A stretch of DNA of 64,000 nt, taken from the NCBI GenBank assembly GCA_032622095.1, contig CP136062.1, forward strand, positions 151,954,875-152,018,874. The letters run 5' to 3'. The translations under genes and the position numbers were made by a program. Below are positions 63,841-64,000 of this stretch, in pieces (the stretch's first letter is position 1; each line of letters begins with the position of its first letter). A model generated the notes under the pieces. That model did not search any database. It saw nothing but the letters and a program-made list of their open reading frames with translations, and was not told the origin of the DNA. The DNA is from Siphonodentalium dalli. Its lineage: Eukaryota; Mollusca; Scaphopoda; Gadilida; Siphonodentaliidae.

Positions 63841-64000
63841 TTTAGTGTGCCTGTCATTTGCAGAATGAGGTCCCCAGAGGGTGAATTTAGTGACGCTATC
63901 CTGCGGGCTACCATCACCAAATTCGCCCTCTGATGACCTCATTCTGCATGGTCTCATTTGATATGGGAGACATAAACTCAGATTGAAGTTCCCAAATGGT
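63840..64000. repeat. Fold-back MITE family F, cut by the window end
   Basis: TTTAGTGTGCCTGTCATTTG start, left hairpin 63863-63945, then the middle begins (GGGAGACATAAACTCAGATT). Confidence 0.7.

Overview
The window is animal nuclear DNA, and almost all of it belongs to one gene plus the mobile DNA in its introns. Twenty-five exons on the + strand (548 to 53519) join in perfect reading phase into 923 residues and a stop. The product reads clearly as INTS8, Integrator complex subunit 8. Only about the first 70 residues (first exon or exons and promoter) lie left of the window. Nothing looks bacterial. The mix of mobile elements (DIRS-like, Penelope-like, Tigger/pogo, Helitron-like, TTAA MITEs) and a repeat containing CACCTGAGAC..CTCCGGTGG suggest a mollusc, probably a marine bivalve. 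That placement is inference from memory of such genomes, not a database result.

Layout: 1-547 is upstream intron. 548-9235 holds exons 1-7. 9236-14020 is an intron filled by a decayed Tigger/pogo transposon. 14021-27143 holds exons 8-18. 27144-35188 is an 8 kb intron carrying a 5 kb DIRS-like element. Exons 19-20 follow, then a 6.4 kb intron carrying a second, related DIRS-like element with a Helitron-like insertion in its terminal repeat. Exons 21-24 lie at 43099-48281, between TTAA MITEs. The 5.1 kb last intron holds a nested Helitron-like element/TIR transposon pair and fold-back elements. Exon 25 ends at 53519. From 53520 to 64000 I see no gene, only repeats: a 59-bp array, a MITE, a broken Penelope-like fragment, a large family of dispersed repeats and a 762-bp TIR element.

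The most unusual signal is at exon edges. Six of the 25 exons carry tandem arrays that start or end inside the exon and duplicate its splice junction or its end: exon 2 acceptor (98 bp, 5 to 6 copies), exon 7 donor (81-84 bp, 4), exon 14 acceptor (about 69 bp, 3, with a MITE between copies), exon 16 donor (58-66 bp, 5), exon 20 donor (38-41 bp, 4) and exon 25 stop-codon region (59 bp, 7). The sequence before the exon 13 acceptor is also duplicated around a fold-back element. Extra acceptors always lie upstream of the working exon and extra donors always lie downstream, so the intact exon survives. A second theme is a family of about 0.4 kb TTAA-flanked MITEs, each with one or two near-perfect 68-nt hairpins. 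The same hairpin occurs inside elements with different termini.
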